Of a stretch of 64,000 bases of DNA, positions 1-7,912 are shown one piece after another. The position numbers and the translations under genes were made by a program. The stretch lies in NCBI RefSeq assembly GCF_000317435.1, contig NC_019751.1, forward strand, positions 62,001-126,000, written 5' to 3'. Source of the stretch: Calothrix sp. PCC 6303. Lineage in GTDB: Bacteria > Cyanobacteriota > Cyanobacteriia > Cyanobacteriales > Nostocaceae. The stretch's first letter is position 1. Every line of letters begins with the position of its first letter. Below the pieces are notes generated by a model that saw only the letters and a list, made by a program, of their open reading frames with translations, did no database searches and was not told where the DNA came from.

Positions 1-157
1 GTTTCTTAGCTTGTTCATAAATCTCCACAGTAATTGGCAAGAAATTATTCTCCTGAGCGTAAGTTTCAATTTTTTTCCGAGCAAAAGGACGGACGAAAAA
101 AGGTATATCTTTGAGTTTTGCTTCGGCTTCGGGAGTCCATGTAATCTGATCGCTCAT
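1..157 (-). CDS. PCP-reductase-domain small protein (partial)
   Basis: The first 52 codons are visible and the 3' end runs off the window. The product begins MSDQITWTPEAEAKLKDIPF and continues with a basic FVRPFARKKIE segment. This resembles the small proto-chlorophyllide reductase 57-kDa subunit domain (the C-terminal domain of ChlB), which in cyanobacteria also occurs as a free protein of about 55-65 residues. In ChlB the domain helps bind the substrate in dark chlorophyll synthesis. The role of the free version is not established, so no function beyond the domain is claimed. The start is the first ATG in an otherwise gene-free interval. Confidence 0.65.
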   Translation of the reverse strand, partial: MSDQITWTPEAEAKLKDIPFFVRPFARKKIETYAQENNFLPITVEIYEQAKK

Positions 158-428
158 TGATTTTGGTTTGAATTTTGATTATTCACTCAAATATTTTAAC
201 GAAAAACTTGGCTTCCAAAAGCTTGCCCTTATCCGTCTCAAACTTAGCTAAGTAGCTTGATGGAAGGCTAGAATCTTCGGAGTAGAGGAAGTTTAATTAA
301 ATTTTCGCCAAAGAAAAAACCATCTGTAACTTTTTGTCAAGCGAATTTTAACTTTTCTGTTCTAATTGAGATTTTGTGTTAGCATGTGCATGGAGAGTTA
401 ATTCGGCGAGCAGCGTTTGTTTTTATTA

Positions 429-457
429 TTGACAGGTTTACTTCCTTTTGGTATGCA
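429..457 (+). promoter_or_regulatory. Sigma70-type promoter for the RNA-binding protein gene
   Basis: TTGACA at 429-434 is a perfect -35 box. It is followed by a 17-base spacer and TATGCA at 452-457 (4 of 6 matches to TATAAT). Transcription would start near 465, giving a leader of roughly 45 bases before the ATG at 512. A GGAG ribosome site lies at 500-503. The remainder of 158-428 is AT-rich with nothing else recognised. Confidence 0.5.
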
Positions 458-511
458 CAGACTTTACCCGAAATCTAAATCTCTACACACTTATGGTTTC
501 GGAGACAAATT

Positions 512-808
512 ATGTCAGTTTACGTAGGCAATCTTTCTTATGAAGTTACAGAGGAAAGCTTGAATGCTGTGTTTGCAGAGTATGGTACTGTAAAACGCGT
601 TCAACTTCCTACCGATCGGGAAACTGGTCGTTTACGTGGCTTCGGTTTCGTAGAAATGGGTACAGAAGCAGAAGAAGCTGCTGCCATTGAAGCTCTTGAT
701 GGAGCTGAATGGATGGGACGTGACCTTAAAGTTAATAAGGCTAAACCCAAAGAAGATAGAGGATCTTTTGGTGGCAACCGTGGCGGAAATTTCCGCAACC
801 GTTACTAA
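512..808 (+). CDS. RRM-type RNA-binding protein
   Basis: This is a 98-residue cyanobacterial Rbp protein with one RNA recognition motif. RNP2 is VYVGNL at residues 3-8 and RNP1 is RGFGFVEM at residues 42-49. A short Gly/Arg/Asn-rich tail follows (FGGNRGGNFRNRY), like the shortened glycine tail of cold-inducible Rbp proteins. Family members bind single-stranded RNA and several accumulate at low temperature. They are implicated in mRNA stability or localisation. The gene is monocistronic, with a clear promoter upstream (429-457) and a hairpin terminator downstream (851-884). The start is the first ATG after a GGAG site 8 bases upstream. Confidence 0.93.
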   Translation: MSVYVGNLSYEVTEESLNAVFAEYGTVKRVQLPTDRETGRLRGFGFVEMGTEAEEAAAIEALDGAEWMGRDLKVNKAKPKEDRGSFGGNRGGNFRNRY

Positions 809-850
809 TCTAGATTAGTCTAACTTGATTTAGTATCTTAGAGGTACTTT

Positions 851-884
851 AAAAAGGCTCAAGCGTAAAAGCTTGGGCTTTTTT
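851..884 (+). terminator. Rho-independent terminator after the RRM gene
   Basis: Fourteen bases from 851 pair with 871-884 around a short GTAAAA-type loop, with two G-U wobbles. The 3' arm ends in a run of six T. It lies 42 bases after the stop codon. Confidence 0.75.
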
Positions 885-975
885 GCTATTTAATAGGGAA
901 TAGAAATAGACGAGGATCACGAAAGTTATCACGGGCAAGATAGAATATAAGATCTTGGTACTTCTTTTGGCGATC

Positions 976-2064
976 ATGGGTAATACATTTGGGCATCTGT
1001 TTCGCATCACAACATTTGGCGAGTCTCACGGGGGTGGAGTGGGGGTTGTCATTGATGGTTGTCCACCACGTTTAGAAATTACTCCCGAAGAAATCCAAGT
1101 TGAATTAGATAGGCGGCGACCAGGACAAAGTAAAATAACCACACCGAGAAAAGAAGCGGATAAGTGCGAAATCCTCTCTGGAGTCTTTGAGGGCAAAACA
1201 CTGGGTACACCGATATCAATTTTGGTGCGTAATCAGGATATGCGATCGCAAGATTACAACGAGATGTCAGAAAAATATCGTCCATCCCATGCAGATGCGA
1301 CATACGATGCTAAATATGGATTTCGTAATTGGCAAGGTGGCGGTCGGTCGTCAGCGCGTGAGACAATAGGGCGTGTTGCAGGCAGTGCGATCGCTAAAAA
1401 GATTCTGCGTCAAGTTGCTGGTGTAGAAATTATCGGCTATGTCAAGCGCATCAAGGATTTAGAAGCTGTAATTGATTCTGACACTGTGACTTTAGAACAA
1501 GTAGAAAGCAATATTGTCCGCTGTCCTGATGCCAATTTTGCCGAGAAAATGATCGAATTAATTGAGAAAATTGGACGAGATGGTAATTCCATCGGTGGTG
1601 TAGTGGAATGTGTTGCGAGGAACGTTCCCAAAGGTTTGGGTGAACCGGTTTTTGATAAGTTAGAAGCAGATATTGCCAAGGGTGTCATGTCCCTTCCTGC
1701 TAGTAAAGGTTTTGAAATTGGTTCTGGTTTTGCGGGAACCACCCTGACAGGATTTGAACATAATGATGAATTTTATACTGATGAAACTGGCGAAATTCGC
1801 ACCGTCACTAACCGTTCTGGAGGTATTCAAGGTGGTATTTCCAATGGGGAAAATATCATCATCCGTGTAGCATTTAAGCCTACTGCAACTATCCGTAAAG
1901 AACAGAAAACTGTCACCAAAGAAGGGGAAGAGACACTCCTAGCAGGTAAAGGTAGGCATGATCCTTGTGTTTTACCCCGTGCTGTACCCATGGTAGAGGC
2001 AATGGTGGCATTAGTTTTGTGCGATCATTTGTTGAGAAATCATGGTCAGTGTCACGTATTGTGA
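976..2064 (+). CDS. aroC: Chorismate synthase
   Basis: AroC converts 5-enolpyruvylshikimate-3-phosphate to chorismate with reduced FMN, the last shared step before aromatic amino acids, quinones and folate. The 362-residue product opens with [20 protein letters not shown], which contains the conserved GESHG signature. It also carries the central [11 protein letters not shown] motif ([16 protein letters not shown]) and the C-terminal [14 protein letters not shown] block, so the enzyme looks complete and active. The open frame extends 7 codons upstream (MVLLLAI), but the family conservation begins at MGNTFG, so the ATG at 976 is chosen. It is monocistronic, and the following gene has its own ribosome site. 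Confidence 0.96.
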   Translation: MGNTFGHLFRITTFGESHGGGVGVVIDGCPPRLEITPEEIQVELDRRRPGQSKITTPRKEADKCEILSGVFEGKTLGTPISILVRNQDMRSQDYNEMSEKYRPSHADATYDAKYGFRNWQGGGRSSARETIGRVAGSAIAKKILRQVAGVEIIGYVKRIKDLEAVIDSDTVTLEQVESNIVRCPDANFAEKMIELIEKIGRDGNSIGGVVECVARNVPKGLGEPVFDKLEADIAKGVMSLPASKGFEIGSGFAGTTLTGFEHNDEFYTDETGEIRTVTNRSGGIQGGISNGENIIIRVAFKPTATIRKEQKTVTKEGEETLLAGKGRHDPCVLPRAVPMVEAMVALVLCDHLLRNHGQCHVL

Positions 2065-2197
2065 ATGCCAACGGAAGCATGATATTGCAAGAAAAGTAAA
2101 TGTCAGCTATGTCCAGATTTTTGCGAGCGGTATATAAATTGACACACAATAATAATTATCGTTTACAATCAAATCCTTGTGGGAGAAAATACGAATA

Positions 2198-2473
2198 ATG
2201 GATTTGACAATATTAGGATTAATTGCGGGTGGATTAACGACAATCTCTTTTGTTCCGCAAATGATCAAAACATGGCAAACAAGATCGGCTAAAGATGTGT
2301 CATTTGTGATGTTAATTACATTTATTAGTGGTATTTTTCTGTGGTTGATTTATGGTATTTTACGTCAGGATATTGCAATTATTGCGGCTAACGGGGTTAC
2401 ATTAATTTTTAATTTTATTATTCTCGGACTAAAAATTAGATATAAAAATATATCTATTAAACCTCGTCCATGA
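2198..2473 (+). CDS. SemiSWEET-type PQ-loop transporter
   Basis: This 91-residue membrane protein has three predicted helices and the SemiSWEET signature: an early proline in FVPQMIKTWQTRSAKDVS (PQ-loop) and a hydrophobic second and third helix. SemiSWEETs work as dimers and passively move sugars across membranes. The substrate cannot be deduced here. The frame is open from a TTG at 2177, but the ATG at 2198 has GGGAG at 2181-2185 and starts directly with the first helix (MDLTILGLIAGG), so it is preferred. The gene ends against a repeat-rich gap. Confidence 0.8.
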   Translation: MDLTILGLIAGGLTTISFVPQMIKTWQTRSAKDVSFVMLITFISGIFLWLIYGILRQDIAIIAANGVTLIFNFIILGLKIRYKNISIKPRP

Positions 2474-2478
2474 TGCAG

Positions 2479-2947
2479 TACCTTCGCCAAAACGAAGTAT
2501 CACAAAAAACGTGCAAAATCATAGGATTCCTGAAAAAATAAGGGTTTTATTTTCAGCCGAAGGCAAAAGCTGAAAACCCTTATGGGCTAAAGAACATAAA
2601 TAGGGCTTGCTGAATAACTATAAAAATACTTATTTCTCAATACTTTCGAGATTTTTATCCTGGGAAAGTGCAAGGAAATAAGGGTTTGAGGTTTAAAAAA
2701 CTTGTATACAGGTTTATTGGAGTATAGAAAAACGGAAAAATAAGGATAAAACTGTTAAGAGTTCCCTACCCCCACTAGAATACTTTTACAGCTAACGCTG
2801 CGCTACGGGAACAGCAAGCCCTAAATAAAACCCTCTACGGGAAAATCCGCTCCATGTTTATACAGCTTTTAGTTTTGCCGAAAAAACAAAAGCCCTTAAT
2901 TTACCCTGAAAGCTGAAAGCTTTATTTCTCCTAAAATGGCGAAGGTA
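2479..2947. repeat. Outer inverted-repeat element (MITE-like)
   Basis: TACCTTCGCCA at 2479-2489 is repeated exactly in inverse orientation at 2937-2947 (TGGCGAAGGTA). Inside it, near 2541-2583, lies a long imperfect hairpin (AAGGGTTTT...CAGC with GCTGAAAACCCTT). No coding frame is evident. The structure is interrupted by the inner element 2601-2823. The element type is inferred from structure only. Confidence 0.45.
2601..2823. mobile_element. Inner MITE-like element with perfect 12-bp TIRs
   Basis: TAGGGCTTGCTG at 2601-2612 and CAGCAAGCCCTA at 2812-2823 are perfect terminal inverted repeats around about 200 bp of AT-rich non-coding DNA. From memory, GGGCTTGCTG-type ends occur on cyanobacterial insertion sequences, so this may be an internally deleted derivative. 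The flanks (ATAAA / AATAAA) do not give an unambiguous target duplication. Confidence 0.5.
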
Positions 2948-3297
2948 TTGTGATCAAAAGTGGAGTTTTGTCAAAATTTGCGATAAATCTCCAGTTCGCT
3001 TTGCGATCGCATTCTATAAATTTTTCCCTTGTTCAACTAGTCTATTTAGATTTTGCATCCAATTATATTTACTTGAATCGCCAATTTGTTTCTGATTAAC
3101 AATACCTATTTTAGCAAAAAAAATAGTTATTTTATTATCTCATTAGTCAAAGACTTTTATATTTTTTAGTAGCAATATAAACATTAAAAAAAACTAAATA
3201 GCTGCATCATCAAAGTATCTGCTGAATACATATTTTGATAATTCTAAGGGCGAGAATTTTTGGCTTTGATTTCAGGAGATATATGTAGGAGAACACA

Positions 3298-3798
3298 ATG
3301 TTAAATTATCTGCCACCGTTAAACGAGCATAATTTGCCGTATCCAGATACGGTTCATCCAATCGTAGTTCACTTCGTAATTGCGATGGTGTTATTTGGTT
3401 TTGTCTGTGATGTAATTGGTTCCTTTACCAAAAACTCCCGGTTATTTGAAGTTAGTTGGTGGAACATGGTACTAGCAACAGTTTCCATCTTCGTCGCCAT
3501 TATTTTTGGTCAATTTGAAGCTGGTTTAGCCAAGCCCTACGATGTGGTGCAACCAGTATTAAACATGCATACATTTATTGGTTGGTCATTATCAGGATTA
3601 ATAGCAGCAGTTACAGGTTGGCGTTATGTAATTCGTTTACGCACCCCTGACACACTCCCAATTCCCTATTTAGCTTTAAACCTGTTATTAGCAACAGTTG
3701 TAATTGTGCAAGTATACCTAGGAGATCAACTGGTTTGGGTATATGGATTACATACAGTACCAGTAGTTGAAGCAGTGAAGGAGGGAATTTTACGATGA
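3298..3798 (+). CDS. DUF2231 membrane protein, oxidase-operon subunit 1
   Basis: A 166-residue integral membrane protein with about four hydrophobic helices, of the DUF2231 family. It carries HPIVVHF near residue 21 at the start of helix 1, NMHTFIGW in the middle, and LHTVPVVEA at the end. These histidines sit at membrane edges and could ligate a haem or contact quinone; that is inference. An AGGAGA site (3289-3294) lies 4 bases before the ATG. The stop overlaps the next start in an ATGA (3795-3798), so the two DUF2231 proteins are translationally coupled and probably form a heteromer. It is the first gene of the coxBAC operon. Its biochemical function is not known to me. Confidence 0.85.
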   Translation: MLNYLPPLNEHNLPYPDTVHPIVVHFVIAMVLFGFVCDVIGSFTKNSRLFEVSWWNMVLATVSIFVAIIFGQFEAGLAKPYDVVQPVLNMHTFIGWSLSGLIAAVTGWRYVIRLRTPDTLPIPYLALNLLLATVVIVQVYLGDQLVWVYGLHTVPVVEAVKEGILR

Positions 3799-4400
3799 AC
3801 TCAGAACTAATCGAACAATTAAGGGCGAGTTTGGGTGCAAATGGTCTACCCTACAATATTCCCATCCATCCCAACTTAGTTCACCTCACTTTGGGCTTAT
3901 TCATCATTGGGATTACCTTTGATTTTGTGGGTGTATTATTCCCCCTCCAAAAACCAATCTTCAAATTCTTAGCACTTCCTGCTGAACGGGAAAACTTCTT
4001 TGATGTAGGTTGGTATAACATGCTAGCCTCCTCCATCATCACCTGCTTTACCGTTGCCGCAGGTTTCTACGAAATTATGCTAGCTGAACCATCTCCTGAC
4101 ATCACCAGCGCTTGGGGATTCAAGGCAATGGAAACCATGTTATGGCATGGAGTTGGTGGAGTTTTGTTATTTTCCCTAATTGTGGGGATGACAGTTTGGA
4201 GAGGCTTCCAACGTTTTCTTTGGCGTAAACAAGAAGACAGACAAGTTCAGTGGAGCTACTTAGTCGCAGGCTTTGCCATCATGTTTATCATGTATCTCCA
4301 TGGAACCTTAGGAGCACAATTAGCCGCCGAATTTGGAGTACATAACACAGCAGACTCCCTATTGCGACTAGGTGAAAACCCCAACATGTTATTGAAATAA
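3795..4400 (+). CDS. DUF2231 membrane protein, oxidase-operon subunit 2
   Basis: A 201-residue paralogue of the preceding protein, starting inside its stop codon (ATGA overlap). The HPNLVHL motif at the head of helix 1 matches HPIVVHF of the partner. Further histidines lie in METMLWHGVGG and in the C-terminal YLHGTLGAQ and FGVHNTADS segments. About four membrane helices are visible. The coxB start follows 20 bases after the stop, so one transcript is likely. The conserved linkage to a CuA-less oxidase suggests an accessory role in electron input or assembly, which is inferred from position only. Confidence 0.85.
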   Translation: MNSELIEQLRASLGANGLPYNIPIHPNLVHLTLGLFIIGITFDFVGVLFPLQKPIFKFLALPAERENFFDVGWYNMLASSIITCFTVAAGFYEIMLAEPSPDITSAWGFKAMETMLWHGVGGVLLFSLIVGMTVWRGFQRFLWRKQEDRQVQWSYLVAGFAIMFIMYLHGTLGAQLAAEFGVHNTADSLLRLGENPNMLLK

Positions 4401-4420
4401 AGAATCACCGAATTTATCCT

Positions 4421-5347
4421 ATGAAAATCTGGAACTTCCTAGCTTTGATCGTAAGTGCGATCGCGTTACTTGCCATCAGCCTGTGGATGGGACAACAGGC
4501 ATATTCGTGGTTCCCCCCTCAAGCCGCCGCCGAATCCCATCTCATCGACGAACTATTTAGTTTTCTCGTCGTTCTTGGTACCTTCATCTTCTTGGGAGTC
4601 ACAGGAACCCTAACATACTCCATTATCTTTCACCGCGCCGCCATTGATGATACCAGTGATGGACCTCCAATCGAAGGAAACATTACCCTGGAAGTTGTCT
4701 GGACAGCAATTCCCATCCTCTTAGTAGTCTGGATTGCTACCTACAGCTATCAAGTTTACGACAAGATGTCGATTCGCGGACCAATGGAAATGGTTCACCT
4801 GCACATGCCCCAAGCAATAGAACCAGCATCCGCAGCACCTTGGGACTGGAGTAGCAAACCCACCGAACCCCAAATCGACAGCGACGAACCCATCAAAGTC
4901 ATCGCCAAACAATGGGCTTGGGTATTCCAATATCCCTACAAATCAGTCACCAGTACCGAACTTCATCTTCCAGTCAATCAGCGCGTTCATCTGGCACTAG
5001 AATCAGCAGACGTTCTTCACGGATTCTACATCCCAGCCTTTCGACTCAAACAAGACATCATTCCCAAACACACCATCGACTTTGAATTTACCCCCATCCG
5101 AGAAGGTAAATATAACCTCACCGACTCCCAATTCAGCGGCACCTACTTTGCAGCCATGACAGCAAACGTCGTCGTCGAATCTCTCGAAGACTACAAAACC
5201 TGGTTAGTCAAAGCCGCTGATCAAAAACCATCCCCAGCCCCCAACCAAGCAGCAGCAGAATACACCAAAGAATCACAAAAAACCTTCAAAAACGGATACC
5301 CCACAGTAGTACCTGCACCACCTCAAATGGTCAACTACCCAGGATAG
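4421..5347 (+). CDS. coxB: Cytochrome/quinol oxidase subunit II lacking CuA
   Basis: This 308-residue subunit II has two N-terminal membrane helices (about residues 4-24 and 45-70 plus a hydrophobic stretch 91-110) and a periplasmic/lumenal cupredoxin domain. The first CuA histidine position is kept (DVLHGFYIPAF, H200). The ligand loop that should read C-x-E-x-C-x3-H-x2-M instead reads D235, Q237, S239, F243, M246. Both cysteines, the glutamate and the second histidine are therefore absent and no CuA centre can form. In the haem-copper family this loss marks quinol oxidases and the cyanobacterial alternative respiratory terminal oxidase (ARTO, CtaCII). It lies between the DUF2231 pair and coxA in one operon. 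Confidence 0.93.
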   Translation: MKIWNFLALIVSAIALLAISLWMGQQAYSWFPPQAAAESHLIDELFSFLVVLGTFIFLGVTGTLTYSIIFHRAAIDDTSDGPPIEGNITLEVVWTAIPILLVVWIATYSYQVYDKMSIRGPMEMVHLHMPQAIEPASAAPWDWSSKPTEPQIDSDEPIKVIAKQWAWVFQYPYKSVTSTELHLPVNQRVHLALESADVLHGFYIPAFRLKQDIIPKHTIDFEFTPIREGKYNLTDSQFSGTYFAAMTANVVVESLEDYKTWLVKAADQKPSPAPNQAAAEYTKESQKTFKNGYPTVVPAPPQMVNYPG

Positions 5348-5385
5348 TCCCCTCCCTCTTCTCTCTTTTTCCCTCTCTTTATTCT

Positions 5386-5431
5386 CTCCGCGCACCTCTG
5401 CGCTTAACTCGGCGTTCCTCTGCGTTAAAAT
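5386..5431 (+). repeat. CCTCTGCG dispersed repeat between coxB and coxA
   Basis: The spacer holds the sequence GCGCACCTCTGCGCTTAACT followed by GGCGTTCCTCTGCGTTAAAA, two related copies of a CCTCTGCGnTTAA unit. From memory this kind of repeat is common in intergenic DNA of filamentous cyanobacteria. It leaves no recognisable Shine-Dalgarno site before coxA. Confidence 0.55.
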
Positions 5432-5443
5432 TAATTATTAACC

Positions 5444-7126
5444 ATGGAAAACACAGAAACCATTAATTCCAGCGTCGTGATTGATACACATCACCAGATG
5501 CCACCCACAACCTGGAAAACCTACTTTACCTTCAGCACCGACCACAAAGTCATCGGTATCCAGTACCTCGTCACCTCATTCATATTCCTCCTCGTCGGTG
5601 GTATCTTCGCCATGATTATGCGCGGAGAACTGATCACCCCCGAAGCCGATTTAGTAGACCGTACCGTGTATAACGTCATGTTCACCATGCACGGAACAGT
5701 CATGCTATTTGGTTGGACATTCCCCTCACTCGTAGGATTAGCGAACTATCTAGTTCCCCTCATGATTGGCGCACGAGATATGGCATTCCCCCGCCTGAAT
5801 GCCGTTGCCTTCTGGATGGTACCCGTAGCTGGGGCGCTACTCATGGGCAGCTTCCTACTACCTAGTGGTCCGGCTCAAACAGGCTGGTGGTCATATCCTC
5901 CCGCTAGTTTACAAAACCCTTCCGGATTACTCCTCAATGGTGAATTTGTTTGGTTGCTAGCAGTGGCAGTTTCCGGTGTCTCCTCTATTATGGGTGCCGT
6001 GAACTTTGTCACCACCATCGTCAAGATGCGCGCACCAGGAATGACTTTTTTCCGGATGCCCCTATTTGTTTGGGCTGTATTCAGCGCCCAAATTATTCAG
6101 CTATTTGGATTACCCGCATTAACAGCAGGTGCTGTGATGCTGCTGTTTGATCTTTCGGTGGGGACAGCATTCTTCAACCCTGAAAATGGTGGAAATCCAG
6201 TTTTGTTCCAGCATTTATTCTGGTTCTACTCCCACCCCGCAGTTTATGTAATTATTCTGCCAATTTTCGGGATTTTCTCAGAAATATTCCCAGTTTACTC
6301 CCGCAAACCATTATTTGGTTACAAAGTCGTCGCCATCTCTTCCCTCTTAATTGCCGGGGTTAGCGCCCTAGTTTGGGTTCATCACATGTACGCCAGTGGA
6401 ACAGCTAATTGGATGCGGGTTGTGTTTATGATTTCCACCATGTGTGTGTCTGTCCCCACAGGAATCAAAGTATTTGCCTGGGTAGCCACAATTTGGGGTG
6501 GTAAACTCCGCTTCAACACGCCAATGCTATTTGCAACAGGCGGTTTGGTGATGTTTGTGTTTGCTGGTATCACGGGTATCATGCTTTCTTCAGTACCCAT
6601 TGATATCCATGTAAATAATACTTATTTTGTAGTTGGTCACTTCCATTATGTACTCTATGGAACCGTGACAATGGGCATGTTTGCCGCTATGTACCACTGG
6701 TTCCCGAAAATGACCGGGAAAATGTACTATGAAGGTTTAGGTAAATTACACTTCTGGTTGGCATTCATTGGTACTAATATCAACTTTTTACCGATGCACC
6801 CATTAGGATTACATGGGATGTTGCGTCGTGCTGCTTCCTACGACCCAGATTTTACCTTTTGGAATGTGGTTGCTAGCTTAGGCGGCTTTTTGTTAGGCAT
6901 GTCTACGCTACCTTTCATCTTGAATATTATCAGTTCTTGGGCAAACGGTGAAAAAGCCCCAGATAACCCTTGGAGAGCAATTGGTTTAGAGTGGATAGTT
7001 TCTTCACCACCACCAGTTGAGAACTTTGAGGAAATTCCCATTGTTATTTCAGCACCCTACGGTTACGGAACGAATGAACCTCTAGTAGCTAGTGGATTAC
7101 ATTGCGAATTGAATAACGAGCATTAA
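5444..7126 (+). CDS. coxA: Haem-copper oxidase subunit I, A2-type signature
   Basis: A 560-residue subunit I with about twelve helices. The low-spin and high-spin haem and CuB ligands are all present: H83 (HGTVMLFG), H264 with the cross-linked Y268 (FYSHPAVY), H313/H314 (VHHMYAS), and H399/H401 (GHFHYVLY). The glutamate of the D-channel (GHPEVY in A1 oxidases) is replaced by alanine, and the helix reads YSHPAVY. This is the signature of A2-type oxidases, where Tyr-Ser take over the proton path. Together with the CuA-less subunit II this indicates a proton-pumping quinol oxidase. Heterocystous cyanobacteria carry such a third cox cluster; whether it is heterocyst-specific here cannot be seen. 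Confidence 0.95.
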   Translation: MENTETINSSVVIDTHHQMPPTTWKTYFTFSTDHKVIGIQYLVTSFIFLLVGGIFAMIMRGELITPEADLVDRTVYNVMFTMHGTVMLFGWTFPSLVGLANYLVPLMIGARDMAFPRLNAVAFWMVPVAGALLMGSFLLPSGPAQTGWWSYPPASLQNPSGLLLNGEFVWLLAVAVSGVSSIMGAVNFVTTIVKMRAPGMTFFRMPLFVWAVFSAQIIQLFGLPALTAGAVMLLFDLSVGTAFFNPENGGNPVLFQHLFWFYSHPAVYVIILPIFGIFSEIFPVYSRKPLFGYKVVAISSLLIAGVSALVWVHHMYASGTANWMRVVFMISTMCVSVPTGIKVFAWVATIWGGKLRFNTPMLFATGGLVMFVFAGITGIMLSSVPIDIHVNNTYFVVGHFHYVLYGTVTMGMFAAMYHWFPKMTGKMYYEGLGKLHFWLAFIGTNINFLPMHPLGLHGMLRRAASYDPDFTFWNVVASLGGFLLGMSTLPFILNIISSWANGEKAPDNPWRAIGLEWIVSSPPPVENFEEIPIVISAPYGYGTNEPLVASGLHCELNNEH

Positions 7127-7146
7127 ATCTGAGATTTTCACCTCAT

Positions 7147-7175
7147 ATCCCCGACTTCTTGAAAAAGTTGGGGAT
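7147..7175 (+). terminator. CCCCGACTT hairpin after coxA
   Basis: ATCCCCGACTT pairs with AAGTTGGGGAT around a CTTGAAAA-type loop. There is no T tract, so it may attenuate or stabilise the transcript rather than end it. The same hairpin family recurs at 7836-7868, which makes it a dispersed palindrome. Confidence 0.5.
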
Positions 7176-7221
7176 CTCATCTGCCTTATCTGATATTTTC
7201 CCCATTCCCTAATTAAAAATC

Positions 7222-7824
7222 ATGGATAGTTCAATTAATTCTCATGAGTTAGCACATCATGCGGGTGAGCATACCCATGATGAAGAAGGTAATAAAATGT
7301 ACGGTTTTGTCGTTTTTTTATTATCTGAAAGTGTAATTTTCATCAGTTTCTTTGCAGCATATGCAGTTTGCAAGTTAACATCAGCAAATTGGCTACCCCC
7401 TGGTGTTTCTGGTTTGGAAATTAGAGAACCTGCGATTAATTCAGTGGTTTTAGTTTCCAGTAGCTTTGTAATTTATTTTGCTGAACGTGCGCTACAAAAG
7501 CATAACCTATGGGGTTTCCGCCTCTTTTTGCTAACTACAATGGCAATGGGTAGTTACTTTCTCTACGGTCAAGCGGTAGAGTGGAGTGGTTTAGAATTTG
7601 GTTTTACTACAGGTGTTTTTGGCGGATTATTTTATTTATTAACTGGTTTCCACGGGTTACATGTTTTAACTGGGTTACTGTTGCAATTAATGATCTTAAT
7701 TCGCTCATTTATTCCTGGCAATTATGATTCAGGTCACTTTGGTGTGAATTCAACTTCACTGTTTTGGCACTTTGTAGATGTGATTTGGATTGTTTTGTTT
7801 CTGCTAATTTATGTTTGGCAGTAA
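7222..7824 (+). CDS. coxC: Cytochrome/quinol oxidase subunit III
   Basis: A 200-residue COX3-family membrane protein with five predicted helices after a histidine-rich cytoplasmic N-terminus (HELAHHAGEHTHDEEG). The conserved GFHGLHVLTGL block near residue 142 and the terminal HFVDVIWIVLFLLIY block are present. Subunit III stabilises the catalytic core and the proton path of haem-copper oxidases. It lies 95 bases after coxA, with a hairpin between, so its expression relative to coxA may be reduced. The histidine-rich head might bind metal, but that is speculative. Confidence 0.92.
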   Translation: MDSSINSHELAHHAGEHTHDEEGNKMYGFVVFLLSESVIFISFFAAYAVCKLTSANWLPPGVSGLEIREPAINSVVLVSSSFVIYFAERALQKHNLWGFRLFLLTTMAMGSYFLYGQAVEWSGLEFGFTTGVFGGLFYLLTGFHGLHVLTGLLLQLMILIRSFIPGNYDSGHFGVNSTSLFWHFVDVIWIVLFLLIYVWQ

Positions 7825-7835
7825 TCTAGATTTAT

Positions 7836-7868
7836 AAATCCCCGACTTTTTAAAGAAGTCGGGGATTT
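7836..7868 (+). terminator. Strong CCCCGACTT hairpin after coxC
   Basis: AAATCCCCGACTT and AAGTCGGGGATTT form a nearly perfect 13-bp stem around TTTAAAG. It sits between the convergent coxC and exoprotein genes, so it may serve both. It is a second copy of the hairpin at 7147-7175. Confidence 0.6.
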
Positions 7869-7912
7869 CAATACTTCAGACGGACATGCGATCGCTTATT
7901 GGCATCTGACTA

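Noticed and set aside
3218-3236. GTATCTGCTGAATAC as a possible NtcA site before the oxidase operon
   Set aside because: The spacer is nine bases rather than the eight required by GTA-N8-TAC, so heterocyst or nitrogen control is not claimed.
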